DNA of 21,378 bases from Phlegmacium glaucopus (GCA_015039465.1 MU130477.1:637046-658423); one strand, 5' to 3'. Positions 1 through 9,961 are shown, counted from the stretch's first letter. The notes: generated by a model not told the origin, from the sequence alone. Numbers and translations: made by a program.

Positions 1-1065
1 CCTGTCCTGGAACATTCTGTCCACTCATCATGAGTTTGCAATCTCTGGTGCCTCAACAGGCAGTAAGTCATTGATTCCTGTCCTGGAACATTCTGTCCAC
101 TCATCATGAGTTTGCATTCTCTGGTGCCTCAACAGAGAGTAAGTGATTGATTCCTGTCCTGGAACATTCTGTCCACTCATCATGAGTTTGCATTCTCTGG
201 TGCCTCAACAGAGTGTAAGTCATTGATTCCTGTCCTGGAACATTCTGTCCACTCATCATGAGTTTGCATTCTCTGGTGCCTCAACAGAGAGTAAGTCATT
301 GATTCCTGTCCTGGAACATTCTGTCCACTCATCATGAGTTTGCATTCTCTGGTGCCTCAACAGTTAGTAAGTCATTGATTCCTGTCCTGGAACATTCTGT
401 CCACTCATCATGAGTTAACATTCTCTGGGTGCCTCAACAGTATGTAAGTCATTGATTCCTGTCCTGGAACATTCTGTCCACTCATCATGAGTTTGCTTTC
501 TCTGGCACCTCAACAGGGAGTAAGTCATTGATTCCTGTCCTGGAACATTCTGTCCACTCATCATGAGTTTGCATTCTCTGGTGCCTCAACAGGAAGTAAG
601 TCATTGATTCCTGTCCTGGAACATTCTGTCCACTCATCATGAGTTTGCATTCTCTGGTGCCTCAACAGTATGTAAGTCATTGATTCCTGTCCTGGAACAT
701 TCTGTCCACTCATCATGAGTTTGCATTCTCTGGTGCCTCAACAGAGAGTAAGTCATTGATTCCTGTCCTGGAACATTCTGTCCACTCATCATGAGTTTGC
801 ATTCTCTGGTGCCTCAACAGGAAGTAAGTCATTGATTCCTGTCCTGGAACATTCTGTCCACTCATCATCAGTTTGCATTCTCTGGTGCCTCAACAGGAAG
901 TAAGTCATTGATTCCTGTCCTGGAACATTCTGTCCACTCATCATGAGTTTGCATTCTCTGGTGCCTCAACAGGAAGTAAGTCATTGATTCCTGTCCTGGA
1001 ACATTCTGCCCACTCATCATGAGTTTGCATTCTCTGGTGCCCCAACAGCAAGTAAGTCATTGATT
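1..1065 (+). repeat. 76-bp tandem array: intron-like units separated by 3-nt variable triplets
   Basis: Fourteen units start at 1, 77, 153, 229, 305, 381, 458, 534, 610, 686, 762, 838, 914 and 990; the first is cut by the window edge. Each unit reads as a 73-nt intron: donor GTAAGTCATTGATT, a possible branch site CTCAT about 32 nt before the end, and acceptor CCTCAACAG. Exactly three bases separate each CAG from the next GTAAGT. All 14 donors and all 14 acceptors are intact. By eye the intron part carries about 10 substitutions and one inserted base in roughly 1,020 nt. The triplets are GCA (60), AGA (136), AGT (212), AGA (288), TTA (364), TAT (441), GGA (517), GAA (593), TAT (669), AGA (745), GAA (821), GAA (897), GAA (973) and CAA (1049); 18 of their 42 bases differ from the column majority. 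None is a stop codon. A plain minisatellite is the alternative reading. Confidence 0.95.
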
Positions 1066-1883
1066 CTTTTCTTGGGTTATCATGATTTGAAATTTCCAAC
1101 TTTTCTTTTTAGATTGTAATTATTTTAGTTTTACTTGTTCACCATTCTCAATGTTTAAATTCATTGGATATGATAAACCAGGCATGTTTATTATGTGTTT
1201 ATTCTTATTTTTTTTTGCATTTCTTCATATATTATTCACCAGGATGTGAGTGCAATGACTATCTGTCTCAAAGAAGAATTGTTGGTATGTACTTTTGCAA
1301 TTTCCTCAAAAATGTTACATCCATGAAATTCTTTTTCTACAGTTTTATGGCAAAATTCCTGTGTCTATCTAGTTAAGATATCTGAACCAACTGGACATCC
1401 AATTCTTATCAGTGAGTGTTCTTAATCATGGCTGATTTTTGCAGTCTCAGAATATTATTTATTCTTAGATTGGTTCTCCTTCTGCAAAGCAACAAATTGC
1501 TGGGTTTGGTATTGGTCTGTCATTATCCATGATTTCCATTTTATTCTATTTTCATTTCAGTACAGCATTTGCTATCATTCTGGAGTATTCATTTCACTTG
1601 TGGGACCCAGCACCATCCTCCAATATCAAGTACTTGACCTCCGCAATAGATGTTTACAAGTCATCTGGAAAGCATGTGACTGTCACCGCAGCTGTAGAGA
1701 ATATTTTTGAAGAAGAGAAAGGGCTCTTATTTGGGGAAGTTGAAGACATCGAGAATTCTGGCAAGTCCACTTTTGCTCAGAAGCTCATACAGATTGCTTT
1801 GGAGAACCGTGTATGTATGTTCCACTCTGCATTGGTGAATTTGATCTGTCTGACCTGTACTTTACTAGCTTCATCTCAAATAG
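60..1883 (+). CDS. Putative multi-exon gene with single-codon exons, 5' end outside window
   Basis: Unrecognised gene inferred from splice signals and open frame. If every array intron is removed, the 14 triplets form one reading frame. It continues through a diverged intron (1052-1112, ending CTTTTTAG), another triplet ATT (1113-1115) before GTAATT, an acceptor CACCAG at 1242, exon 1243-1284 (DVSAMTICLKEELL), an acceptor at 1372, exon 1373-1411 (LRYLNQLDIQFLS), intron 1412-1468, and an exon from 1469 (IGSPSAKQQIAGFG). After a small intron ending at 1560 comes the long exon 1561-1810, then donor GTATGT, acceptor TTACTAG (1868) and a five-codon last exon ending in TAG at 1883. A second model, with array introns splitting codons after base 2, acceptor 1128, a GC-AG intron 1182-1242 and acceptor 1342, is also stop-free. 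Both share the C-terminus. Near residue 60 of the long exon, DIENSGKST resembles a P-loop lacking its first glycine. Exact exon edges are uncertain. Confidence 0.5.
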
Positions 1884-2878
1884 AATGAGTGCAAGGGAAA
1901 TATATGGGATATTCACTGTGGTGTGAGAGAGCAATATCAGATTGATTTTGATTGATTGGGGTTTTATCCATCCTGTGTAATGCAGTTATCAGAATTTGGA
2001 AGCAATTTGGAAGTTTGTACTTCTACTGCTAGAAAGACTGAGATATTCACAAAAGTAATACCTGTTCTCATTGTAAGGTGGATTCTTTTGTTCTGATGTT
2101 CTCAGTCCCAGCTATCTGTTGGTAAACAATTGAGCAACTTAAACTGTGTATTTTGAATTGCTCATCCAACTCACTAATCTGACTTCTACTATTATAATTC
2201 ACTTATGATATGTCAATTGTAACTTTAAAAATAACATTCATTACAATAATAATAAATTGACCATCGCAAATTGTACCCTAGGTTTATTCAGTATGCAATG
2301 TTCAACATGCATCAAGGCTATCATTCTCATGATCTATTAGGCCATTCTTCATCAAGAACTCCCTATGACAATAAATCTTTCATTGTGAGGCCATGTCATC
2401 CACATCAGCAAAACCCCAGCCGTCTGGCTTGTCTGGTGCCAGACATGCCAGACGCTACCAGACTGCCATATCTGGTGTGGCAACATAATAATGCTCCTGA
2501 TGCCATAATGGTTTCATGCCCCACAACTGGATTCCAATGCCGGAAATTTTTCTGGCAACATAAATAATTTCTGATTGAGTTGTGACTGAGATGTAATTAT
2601 ATGTATCATAAGTTTCCATTCTGTCAGTTCATATCAGGAATCTAGCTTTTGTGACAGTTTTTGTGACAGTTTAGGGGACAGTTTTCGGAATCAAATCATT
2701 GTTAATGGGCTAGGGGATGCAGGAGAGATACATAACATGACAGGTATAGACTGTATAGTATTGGATGAGGACATTAGCGTGTGCTGAGATGAGTCGAGTT
2801 CCATTCATGAGTCCTATCAGTGTCAGAGTCAGAGACTGAGAAGTTCCATGACATACCTGTTAACCAGCCTACCGAACG
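1884..2878. other. Non-coding stretch with a short strong hairpin
   Basis: No convincing gene on either strand. The first few hundred bases would be the 3' UTR of the gene ending at 1883. At 2422-2453 two 15-bp arms with one mismatch and a 2-nt loop (GTCTGGCTTGTCTGG against its complement) can form a hairpin. It is followed by further CCAGA/TCTGG pairs to about 2478. These GTCTGG/CCAGAC words also occur in the MITE at 15670, so this may be a decayed piece of a similar element. The open frame at 2271-2567 has no protein-like features. Confidence 0.5.
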
Positions 2879-4174
2879 CTACACAGCTTCATCCTCTGGC
2901 TCAGACAATAGCTGCACAAGGTCTTTGGGATCTTCCATTTCACTATCATCAGCAGTTGTGTTGACCTCAACCGACCCAATAACCGATAACGAGGCCTCGT
3001 GGATCTCACCCCACACCCGTTTTGACAGGGTGGAAACAACTTTATAGTGTGCTGCAGTCTGAACAGCCCATGGTTTACGGACAAAGCTCTTCTTGATGTC
3101 CTTGGTGGGCACATTACCAGTTTGCCATAACTTGAGCGCTCGCTCATGCTTAAGTAAAAAAATCGACAGTCAGAAATAGTAAAATATAAGAATGACTCCT
3201 TTGGACACACCGCTGCAGCGCACAGTGACAGTGCGCCCACTCCATAGCCATAAAAGTCATCCGTTTTCATAATAACCTGTTGGTGAACTGCATACACTTC
3301 CATCAATGCAGCAGAGCGGTATGCTCCAGACTAATAGCCCACGGATTAGCTATGTGTTTTGGAATAAATTAATACCTTTACCTTGGTTACTGGATCACGG
3401 TAGATGTAAGATAGCCCCTTCAGTTCGTTCTCGACATATTCCTTGCATTGATTCTTTGAGTTCTTGAATGGTTCGGCAGCAAAAATTTTTGTGAGACGCA
3501 GGAGAGCGTGCTTGCCAATGGCACTTCTCCAGTTCCGGATCGCTGAACTTGCCTGGAAGTGATGACAATAATTATATCAGTAATAACCACTGAATGCAAC
3601 ATATCTTCCGACTTACCACAGCCTGGACGGCATCGTCAGCAGGTATCTCTGGGAATTCTTCATTCCAGCTGTCTTCAACAATATCCTGGAGATTGGGATG
3701 AAAATTCACAGCAAAGGGCTCCTTGAGTGTCCTGGCCCAATCAATAATGGCAGGAAGGACTGCATTGCGCCAAGTTGCAAGGTCACAAGCGGGGTTGTCG
3801 AATGGGAGGTGGCCGTTTTTGTAGCATGGCTTGGCTGGACAATGCATGGAGACTTGATGTTTTACAGCAGAAATTTCTGCTGTCTTCAGCTTAATGCCCA
3901 TCTAAATACATGTGAGGAAGGTTTTGAGTGATTTTGATTAACTCCGACTTACACTCTTTGTTCCATGTTTGTGGTATTTCCTCACTTCTGCGGAAGCTTC
4001 TTTGACTTTACTCTTCCTCATGGCTGCAAGAACCTCCTCATCTTTGTCCGCGCCTATCTCCCCACCATCATCACTATCCAGATCATCGCCATCGCTTCCT
4101 GGGCTTGGATGCCGATCTCGACCACCTGTGCTCAAATTTTCAGGAGCCTGAGGATGAGCACTGGCAGTGGTGGA
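2879..4174 (-). pseudogene. DUF6532-like gene, 3' half (split by retrotransposon)
   Basis: C-terminal half of a minus-strand gene of unknown function. Exons with canonical sites: 4174-3953 (acidic linker, DDLDSDDGGE), 3901-3617 (PAIIDWARTLKEPFAV, ending AVQAV), 3552-3382 or 3376 (IRNWRSAIGKHALLRL, then YIYRDPVTK), 3330-3211 (MEVYAVHQQV, then YGVGALSLCAAA) and 3148-2879 (ERALKLWQTG, then an acidic tail ending EPEDEAV and TAG). All these introns fall between codons and measure 51-64 nt. The order of a YxDP-type segment, a segment on plant-homeodomain-free helices and ERALKLWQTG recalls the basidiomycete DUF6532 domain; this is family recognition from memory, not a search. The 5' side stops exactly at the left end of the retrotransposon, next to the duplicated GTGGA, and the N-terminal half lies beyond it at 16501-17230. 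Confidence 0.6.
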
Positions 4175-4610
4175 TGTTATGAATGTCTGGTACATGCATA
4201 GCCCCCTACTCTTTTTCTCCCCTTTCTTTACTGTACATTATATCTTCCCTCATTGTTCCCTTCTTACACCACCTTTCCCCAATTTGCCCTTTGCCCTGAA
4301 CCTTCCTTGTACTATATATAACCATCGCTTCCGCTCTCCCTATCTCTGACTTGTACCGACTTGTACCTAGCACAGACCATGGACTATCTCTGACTTGAAC
4401 CCTTACTATATAAGAGCCATACCCATAGCTACAGTTCTCTAGTTTAGACCTTCTGTATTCCCTACGGTCTTAATCTACCTAGCTTGCTCAGAACCTCTTG
4501 GATGTCTAAGTCTCCTTTGTGATAATGATTGCAGTTGTATATAAGTCCCTAGTTATTTGGTCTATCGGCTCAGCACCGAACACAAGTGCAAGCTTATAGT
4601 CGCTGTAACA
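4175..4610 (+). repeat. 5' LTR (436 bp)
   Basis: Starts TGTTATGAATGTCTGG and ends CGCTGTAACA. It matches 15549-16500 along its whole length, apart from the insertion at 15670-16178 in that copy. TG...CA termini lie inside a 5-bp TGTTA/TAACA inverted repeat. Confidence 0.95.
4314..4414 (+). promoter_or_regulatory. TATA-like motifs in 5' LTR
   Basis: TATATATA near 4314-4320 and CTATATAAG at 4406-4414 are conserved in the 3' LTR and are the likeliest core promoter signals for the element. Which one is used cannot be told from sequence. Confidence 0.4.
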
Positions 4611-4821
4611 AAAGGTCTAAACTACTCTTGCATCCACTTCTCTAAGCGCAGATGAACCTTACCTTCTGGAGCCCAACAAAACATGCACTAGCCAACAAAA
4701 CCAGCAAGTTACTTGGATCATCCTTGTAACCTGAACTCGTGTGGTTGCCTATACCAACGGAGTCATAAGAAAGATTGTGTGGTCGCCAATACCAACGGAT
4801 CCCAGGAGATAACACACCACA
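4611..4821 (+). other. Retrotransposon 5' leader
   Basis: Untranslated stretch between the 5' LTR and the gag start. The bases directly after the LTR (AAAGGTCTAAACTACTC) do not match a tRNA-complementary primer site that I recognise. A phrase meaning the same 12-base word ACCAACGGA recurs near 4755 and 4792 in a short imperfect duplication. Confidence 0.5.
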
Positions 4822-5874
4822 ATGTCACAAGGCAAATACAAAGCCCCTATTGAGTCATTGGAAGAAGAAGAAGACACAACCGGAAGCAGTCAATACAACA
4901 CCGACAATGAAGAACCTCCTAAAGAAAAACTTCCCGAGCCTGAACGTATGAGCCACAGCTCTACAACACAGCCAAGACAAGAATGAGTAGGAAGAACCTA
5001 TCAACCAACCGCAGTAGACCAACCAGTCCCCCAGACACCATCAGCTCCTCAGCCTTCTACCTCAGGAAAAGTCAAAACCCCAGTATACACACCACCCATT
5101 GCCCCCTCCCCATTCCAAACACCCGTTCCATTACCACCCACTTCCTTTGGACCTGAAACCCCTGTTCAACAGCCGAAAACCGATTGGGATATAACTAGTG
5201 ACCACAAAGACGACGACAATATGTCTAAAGAAGTATGCATCAACCCCCCACAGCCATACCATGGAGATCAAGATGGATTCCTGTCCTTCCTTCAAGACTG
5301 TTGAGTATACCTCTCTCTCAACGATTCAATCTACAACTCTGACGGCAAACAGATCATATTCATCCTCTCATTCCTCACTGGCGGAACCGCTAAAATCTGG
5401 AAAGAAGCCTTCCTCAATGAATGTCTTGCTAGTACTCCTCCAGACTTTGGAAAATACCCGGACTTCATCAAGAAACTCAAAGAAGCATTTGCCGACGCTG
5501 AAGGAGAAGCCAGAGCCCAATTGCGCCAACTCAGACAAGGAGCCAACCCAGTAGATGACTACATCACACAATTCAGAATCCTCGCTGGACGATCAAAGAT
5601 CAAAGACGACTCAACCCTCATCAATTATTTTTCGGAAGGAATCCACACCACTCTCCTCCAGAAAATCTATGGACTCGAGAACGTCCCTACAGCCATCAAG
5701 GACTGGTATGCTAAAGCCTCTCAATTCAATCTTCAGTACAAACAATGCAAGGAAATAACTCAGCGAAAAACTGGAAGCACCCCACAAGCCAAAAAGACTT
5801 ACCCTGCGCCACGCTATGTTAATCATCATCATGATCCCAATGCTATGGATATTGACACAACTGAGATTGACCGC
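4822..5874 (+). pseudogene. gag: Gag polyprotein, N-terminal and capsid-like part
   Basis: One frame runs from ATG 4822 to the solo-LTR insertion at 5875. The first part is acidic, then proline/threonine-rich. The retrotransposon-gag domain follows from about 5230: PQPYHGDQDGFLSFLQ, LTGGTAKIWKEAF, FIKKLKEAFADAE and LRQGANPVDDYITQFRIL. It would form the particle shell that holds element RNA. Two in-frame TGA codons (4984, 5302) interrupt it. The frame continues after the inserted LTR at 6704 with the zinc knuckle. There is no other stop in 1,053 bases, which argues for recent loss of function. Confidence 0.85.
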
Positions 5875-6699
5875 TGATGAACATCGAGATTTTTTCACCT
5901 ACAAAATTATCACCTTTCAGCTTACTTCATTGAGCATTTGTTTTAATTCTTCTCTTCATTTTACTTATATATTTTCTTATTCCAGCAGCTCATACAGCGC
6001 TTTTCATTTCGTTGTCCTATAACTGTTCCACATAAGGTCACATGATTGTGTCACAAGACTTATGTCATTATCCCACGTTTGCAGATTATTCAATGATCTA
6101 TAATATCATTTTGCATACATTTTCTTTTGTTTTTAGTCATTTTTCATACTCTCTTTTATTTTATGTTCCGGAACCGGATCTTATTTTTGTACCTTATGAC
6201 ACTGACAGTGCGCAGCTTTATTCCTTGCAGCTGTGTTATTTTACCCAGGTTCCTTTTTTTGCTAAGCTTTCATTTACATTCTATTTCTTGACAACCACAG
6301 CCTTTAATTCATTTTAAGTTACATATTTTAACCACATGTTTTGTACCTAGCTCCTTTTAGTTTGTAACGGTTTAGTATAAAGAGTGTATAGTGAGCGCAT
6401 AAAAGAACAATAACAATTCATACCCCTTTTCACCTCTGCATTTAGTAGCTTTAATTCCAAGAGACAGCATTTTGCGGAATTAGCATAACAGTCTCATATT
6501 CACATTTTGCGTTTTGTACGCATAAACTACAACTTTCCCCTCCGCACCTCCTTTCCATCCGCACATTTTATCATCAACTGCACATATTTGACTTGAGTCA
6601 TTCCGCTAGAACTCGACTCAGTGTTTAGGCCATCTAAAACCCCAAACTCGCTATGCTTAACTTATAGCTTGACTTGGTCAACGCTACACAAGCGTATCA
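5875..6699 (+). mobile_element. Solo LTR in gag (825 bp, 4-bp TSD CCGC)
   Basis: Starts TGATGAAC and ends AGCGTATCA, so the ends form TGAT/ATCA. CCGC occurs just before (5871-5874) and just after (6700-6703). Removing the element and one CCGC rejoins gag as EIDR followed by LTIEEREQ in the same frame. AT-rich with a TATA-like TATAAAGA at 6376-6383 and no ORF of interest, which fits a single LTR left after recombination. The orientation is set by that TATA box and is tentative. Its ends and 4-bp duplication match those of the solo LTR at 9472. Confidence 0.85.
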
Positions 6700-6703
6700 C
6701 CGC

Positions 6704-6982
6704 CTCACTATAGAAGAACGCGAACAACACATGAAAGAACAAAGATGCTTCCACTGCCACAAGATAGGACACTTCGCCTGCGAATGCCATTCTAAGCAAA
6801 ACAATGCCATGAACTCAAGCCTGAGCTATATCAAGCCAAACAACAACTATGCCAAGAAATACGACGGATTCAAGAAAACCACAACCACTGCCCGAGCTAT
6901 GATATGAAACTTAGTTGAAGATATGGACATTGAAGAAAAAGAGAAGTTGATAGACGAAGTAGTCAAGGATCAGGATTCTTAG
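6704..6982 (+). pseudogene. gag: Gag C-terminus with CCHC zinc knuckle
   Basis: Continues gag after the inserted solo LTR. CFHCHKIGHFACEC fits C-x2-C-x4-H-x4-C, the nucleic-acid-binding nucleocapsid knuckle. An in-frame TGA at 6905 sits where arginine is likely (MI-stop-NLVEDMD). The frame ends at TAG 6980-6982, a few bases before the protease frame. It is unclear whether this TAG is the natural gag end, with protease reached by a frameshift, or a one-base lesion in a fused gag-pol. Confidence 0.85.
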
Positions 6983-6999
6983 GCAAGCACACAGTTTCA

Positions 7000-7470
7000 A
7001 TGTCTGTGTTGCTGATGATTTCTTCTGTATTAGTAGCCGAGATGGGAAAACAATCTATGATCTTACAGACCCCCATCACGTGCAAAACTGAGAAAGAGAA
7101 CAAAATCATTGACGCCCAAATTCTTATGGATACCGGAGCAGGTGGACTTTTCATGAATGCCGGCTTTGCCAAACAACACCAAATACTTTTATATCCCCTC
7201 AACAAACCCATACTCCCCCAAAATGCAGACGGATCCCCAAACTCAAATGGGAAAATCACGCATTATACCTGGATCAGATATCAACAAGGCAACAGTTGGA
7301 TGATGGAACGACTTCACATTGTCACAATCACCAGCGCCGACATTATATTTAGACTCCCCTGGTTCCAAGATCATAACCCTCAAATAGACTGGGAAACTGG
7401 ACGAATGCATCTTCCAATGGGAAAACACCAACTGGCCCTGACTTACAACCGAAGGAACCAACAACCACTA
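7000..7470 (+). pseudogene. pro: Retroviral-type aspartic protease
   Basis: Protease module of pol, which would cut the polyprotein. The active-site motif is LMDTGAGGLFM (DTGA at 7129-7140), and the conserved downstream flap/ILG-type segment reads IIFRLPWFQDHNPQIDW. These two landmarks are correctly spaced for a Ty3/gypsy protease. It lies one frame away from gag. No stop interrupts this module. The open frame runs on to 7584, but only through the 20-bp tandem repeat. Confidence 0.85.
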
Positions 7471-7570
7471 CAAGAAACGCAAAACACCCACAAGAAATGC
7501 AAAACACCCACAAGAAACGCAAAACACCCACAAGAAACGCAAAACACCCACAAGAAACGCAAAACACCCA
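7471..7570 (+). repeat. Five 20-bp tandem repeats between protease and RT
   Basis: Exact head-to-tail copies of CAAGAAACGCAAAACACCCA, with one C-to-T change in copy 2. Because 20 is not a multiple of three, each added copy changes the frame. Protease (before) and the RT linker (after, from ATG 7590) are now in different frames. The expansion or contraction is therefore a plausible cause of the frame break. Confidence 0.95.
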
Positions 7571-7589
7571 CACCACTACCTTAAATAGG

Positions 7590-9379
7590 ATGGAAATTGA
7601 CGAAACACGATACGACCAAGTAGAAGAGGAAATGAAAGAAATGATAGAGAAATGGAAAGAGAAGAGAAAGAAGAAAATTAAACCCTGAAGAAGCAATTCC
7701 CCAAATTGGAGAAAAAGAGAACAAGTCACCCTCACCCCCAAAACTCCAACTCTTCCAAAAGCCACAATAGAAGAAATTGAAGACGAGGAATCACCCCTCA
7801 ACTTGACACTCCTAAAATTGGACGACGAAAACAAAACCATTGAACTCAACCTCAACGACAGTGAAACCAAGCTAGTTGCCGCTTTTATCAACTATGTCAC
7901 GGACAACAAACTCTGGGTTAACAAAACCAATGTCTCTACCGCTCTAGCTAGTGAACAAAATGCAAAGAAAGATGAGAAAACCTTGGAAGAAATGATACCA
8001 CCGGAACTCATGGATTACTGGCGCATCTTTGACAAAGAAACCGCAGAATGATTCCCTGGAGCTAGACCTTACAATCATGCTATAGATCTCAAGGACAACT
8101 TCATACCTTGCAACTGCAAGGTTTACCCACTCACACTACTGGAACAAGCTGAACTGGACAAATTCCTCAAGGAAAACCTCGACAAGGGCTCCATATGACC
8201 ATCCAAGTCCCCCATGGCATCGCCATTCTTCTTCGTTGACAAGAAAGACGGAAAAGTATGTCCTACACAGGACTATCAAATGCTAAACGAAGGAACAGTC
8301 AAAAACACCTATCCACTCCCCCTCATCTCCGAACTCATAGACAAACTCAAAGGCACCAAATACTTCACCAAATTGGATATCCGATGGGGTTACAACAATG
8401 TACGCATTTGAGACGGAGACCAATGGAAAGCAGCTTTCAAAACCAACAAAGGATTATTCGAACCAACAGTCATGTTCTTCGGACTCTGCAACTCCCCTGC
8501 CACATTCCAAGCAATGATGGACGACATATTCATAATCGAAATCACCGAAGGATGAGTCGTCATCTATATGGACAACATCTTTATATTCACCAAAATGATC
8601 ACTGAAAACATGGAAAACACTCGATGAATTCTCCAACGTCTCGCCAACAATGACTTGTATCTTAAACCTGAGAAATGTGCTTTCTGGCAAACCAAAGTGG
8701 AATTCCTAGGACTAGTCATCAAAGAAAACAAACTCGCTATGGACCCTGTAAAACTCGCTGGAATTGCTGACTGGCCTGCACCAACCTCAATACATGAAAT
8801 CCGCTCTTTCTTAGTGTTGTTGAGGCTGGCTTGAGCAATTTTAGTATTTTTCAAATAACATGACACTATGTACTTTGATTTCTTAGTGTTGGGAGATGAC
8901 CCCTGGCTTATAGGGTCCTCTATATGTGTAAATATTTATAGACTTTTATAGGATTTATTAGAATTTATATTACCATCAAGCCATTTGCCAAGTGGCTTCA
9001 AGCCAGCCACCTGACCAAGTGGTTTGATGGAAATATCAATTCCAATAAATCCTATAAAATTCTATAAATATTATACACACATAGAGGACCCTATAAGCCG
9101 GGGGTCATCTTTCAACACTAAGAAATCAAAGTACATAGTGTCATGTTATTTGAAAAATACTAAAATTGCTCAAGCCAGCCTCAACAACACTACTCTTTCT
9201 TAGGCTTTGGCAACTACTATCGACGATTTATCCAAGGGTACGGCAACATGACAAAACCACTCAACAACCTACTTAAGAAGGATACAAAATTTGAATGGAC
9301 ATCCAAACAAAGCCAGGCTTTTGAAACACTCAAGAAGAAATTCACGGAATCCCCAGTTCTACGGATGCCTGACGCAACA
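7590..9379 (+). pseudogene. pol: Reverse transcriptase (interrupted by hAT MITE)
   Basis: One frame from 7590 through 8811, resuming at 9201 after the MITE. It begins with a charged linker. RT landmarks in order: [69 protein letters not shown] and FLGFGNYYRRFI. The catalytic box at 8565-8576 is YMDN, not YMDD. GAC to AAC after a C is a CpG-type G-to-A change and should abolish polymerase activity. In-frame TGA stops lie at 7686, 8049, 8196, 8409, 8553 and 8625; at most of these the family has arginine (for example before FPGARPY, before PSKSP and before DGDQWKAAF). Removing the MITE plus one CTCTTTCT restores EIRSFLGFGNYY. Confidence 0.93.
8812..9192. mobile_element. hAT-type MITE, near-perfect palindrome (381 bp)
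   Basis: Flanked by the 8-bp duplication CTCTTTCT (8804-8811 and 9193-9200). Both ends read TAGTGTTGTTGAGGC. The outer 80 bp of the two arms are identical by eye, and inverted similarity, with mismatches, continues almost to the centre near 9000. The terminal word TTAGTGTTG recurs at the inner edge of the identical zone. No coding capacity. The TAGTG end and 8-bp duplication fit the hAT superfamily, and the whole element could fold as one hairpin. Confidence 0.9.
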
Positions 9380-9961
9380 AAACCCTTCGAACTCAAGACG
9401 GATGCCTCTAAATATGCCTCAGGAGCAGTACTACAACAACAAGACAACAACAGAGACTGGCATCCTTGCGGTGATAGGACTGAAAGTTGAATACCTATGG
9501 ATTATTCAATTTTTCATAATATTATTCTTCAATTGAATCAACAAGATCAATAACCCAACCATGAATTAATCTACAAATTGATATTGTAAGGGTCAAAAGT
9601 GTTGACTACACTTGTTGATTAAACTGGAAATTGCATAGTAATAAATGTTAAAGCAGCAGATAACTATGATCTGAATTGATCTATTTATCATACTGTTAAA
9701 ACAACACTACAAAATGTTCAGACTCTAAACCATACAAAATCCATAATGGTCAAATGAACTACTTGCAATCTAAAGTAACTATCAAAGTCTACAACTATGA
9801 AGGATTGTTATACAAGTCCTAAGGATAACATCAGTAAATCAAATATCAATAAAAGGTCCTAATAATGAAGCATGTGATATCATGTGACATCATGTGACAT
9901 TTCGTGACATTTGTAACATTTTTGTAACATTTTGTAACATTTTGTGACATTATGAAACATA

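Noticed and set aside
1..1065. CRISPR array
   Set aside because: Spacing between repeats is three bases and the flanking DNA is eukaryotic; direct repeats without real spacers are not CRISPR.
1412..1444. 33-nt intron ending TTGCAG
   Set aside because: Too short, and in the whole-codon model it leads to a stop; the acceptor at 1468 keeps both models open.
2271..2567. 98-codon plus-strand frame
   Set aside because: Runs through the hairpin region, with no splice context and composition unlike a protein.
5887..5910. Peptide RLTADEHRDFF, apparently a second gag segment
   Set aside because: It lies inside the solo LTR. With the CCGC duplication the true gag continuation is LTIEEREQ at 6704, so the resemblance is chance.
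5816..6317. Phe/Tyr-rich plus-strand frames
   Set aside because: Translations of AT-rich solo-LTR sequence.
7349..7891. 180-codon minus-strand frame rich in Cys, Phe and Val
   Set aside because: It is the reverse of the protease/RT linker and the 20-bp repeats; no protein features of its own.
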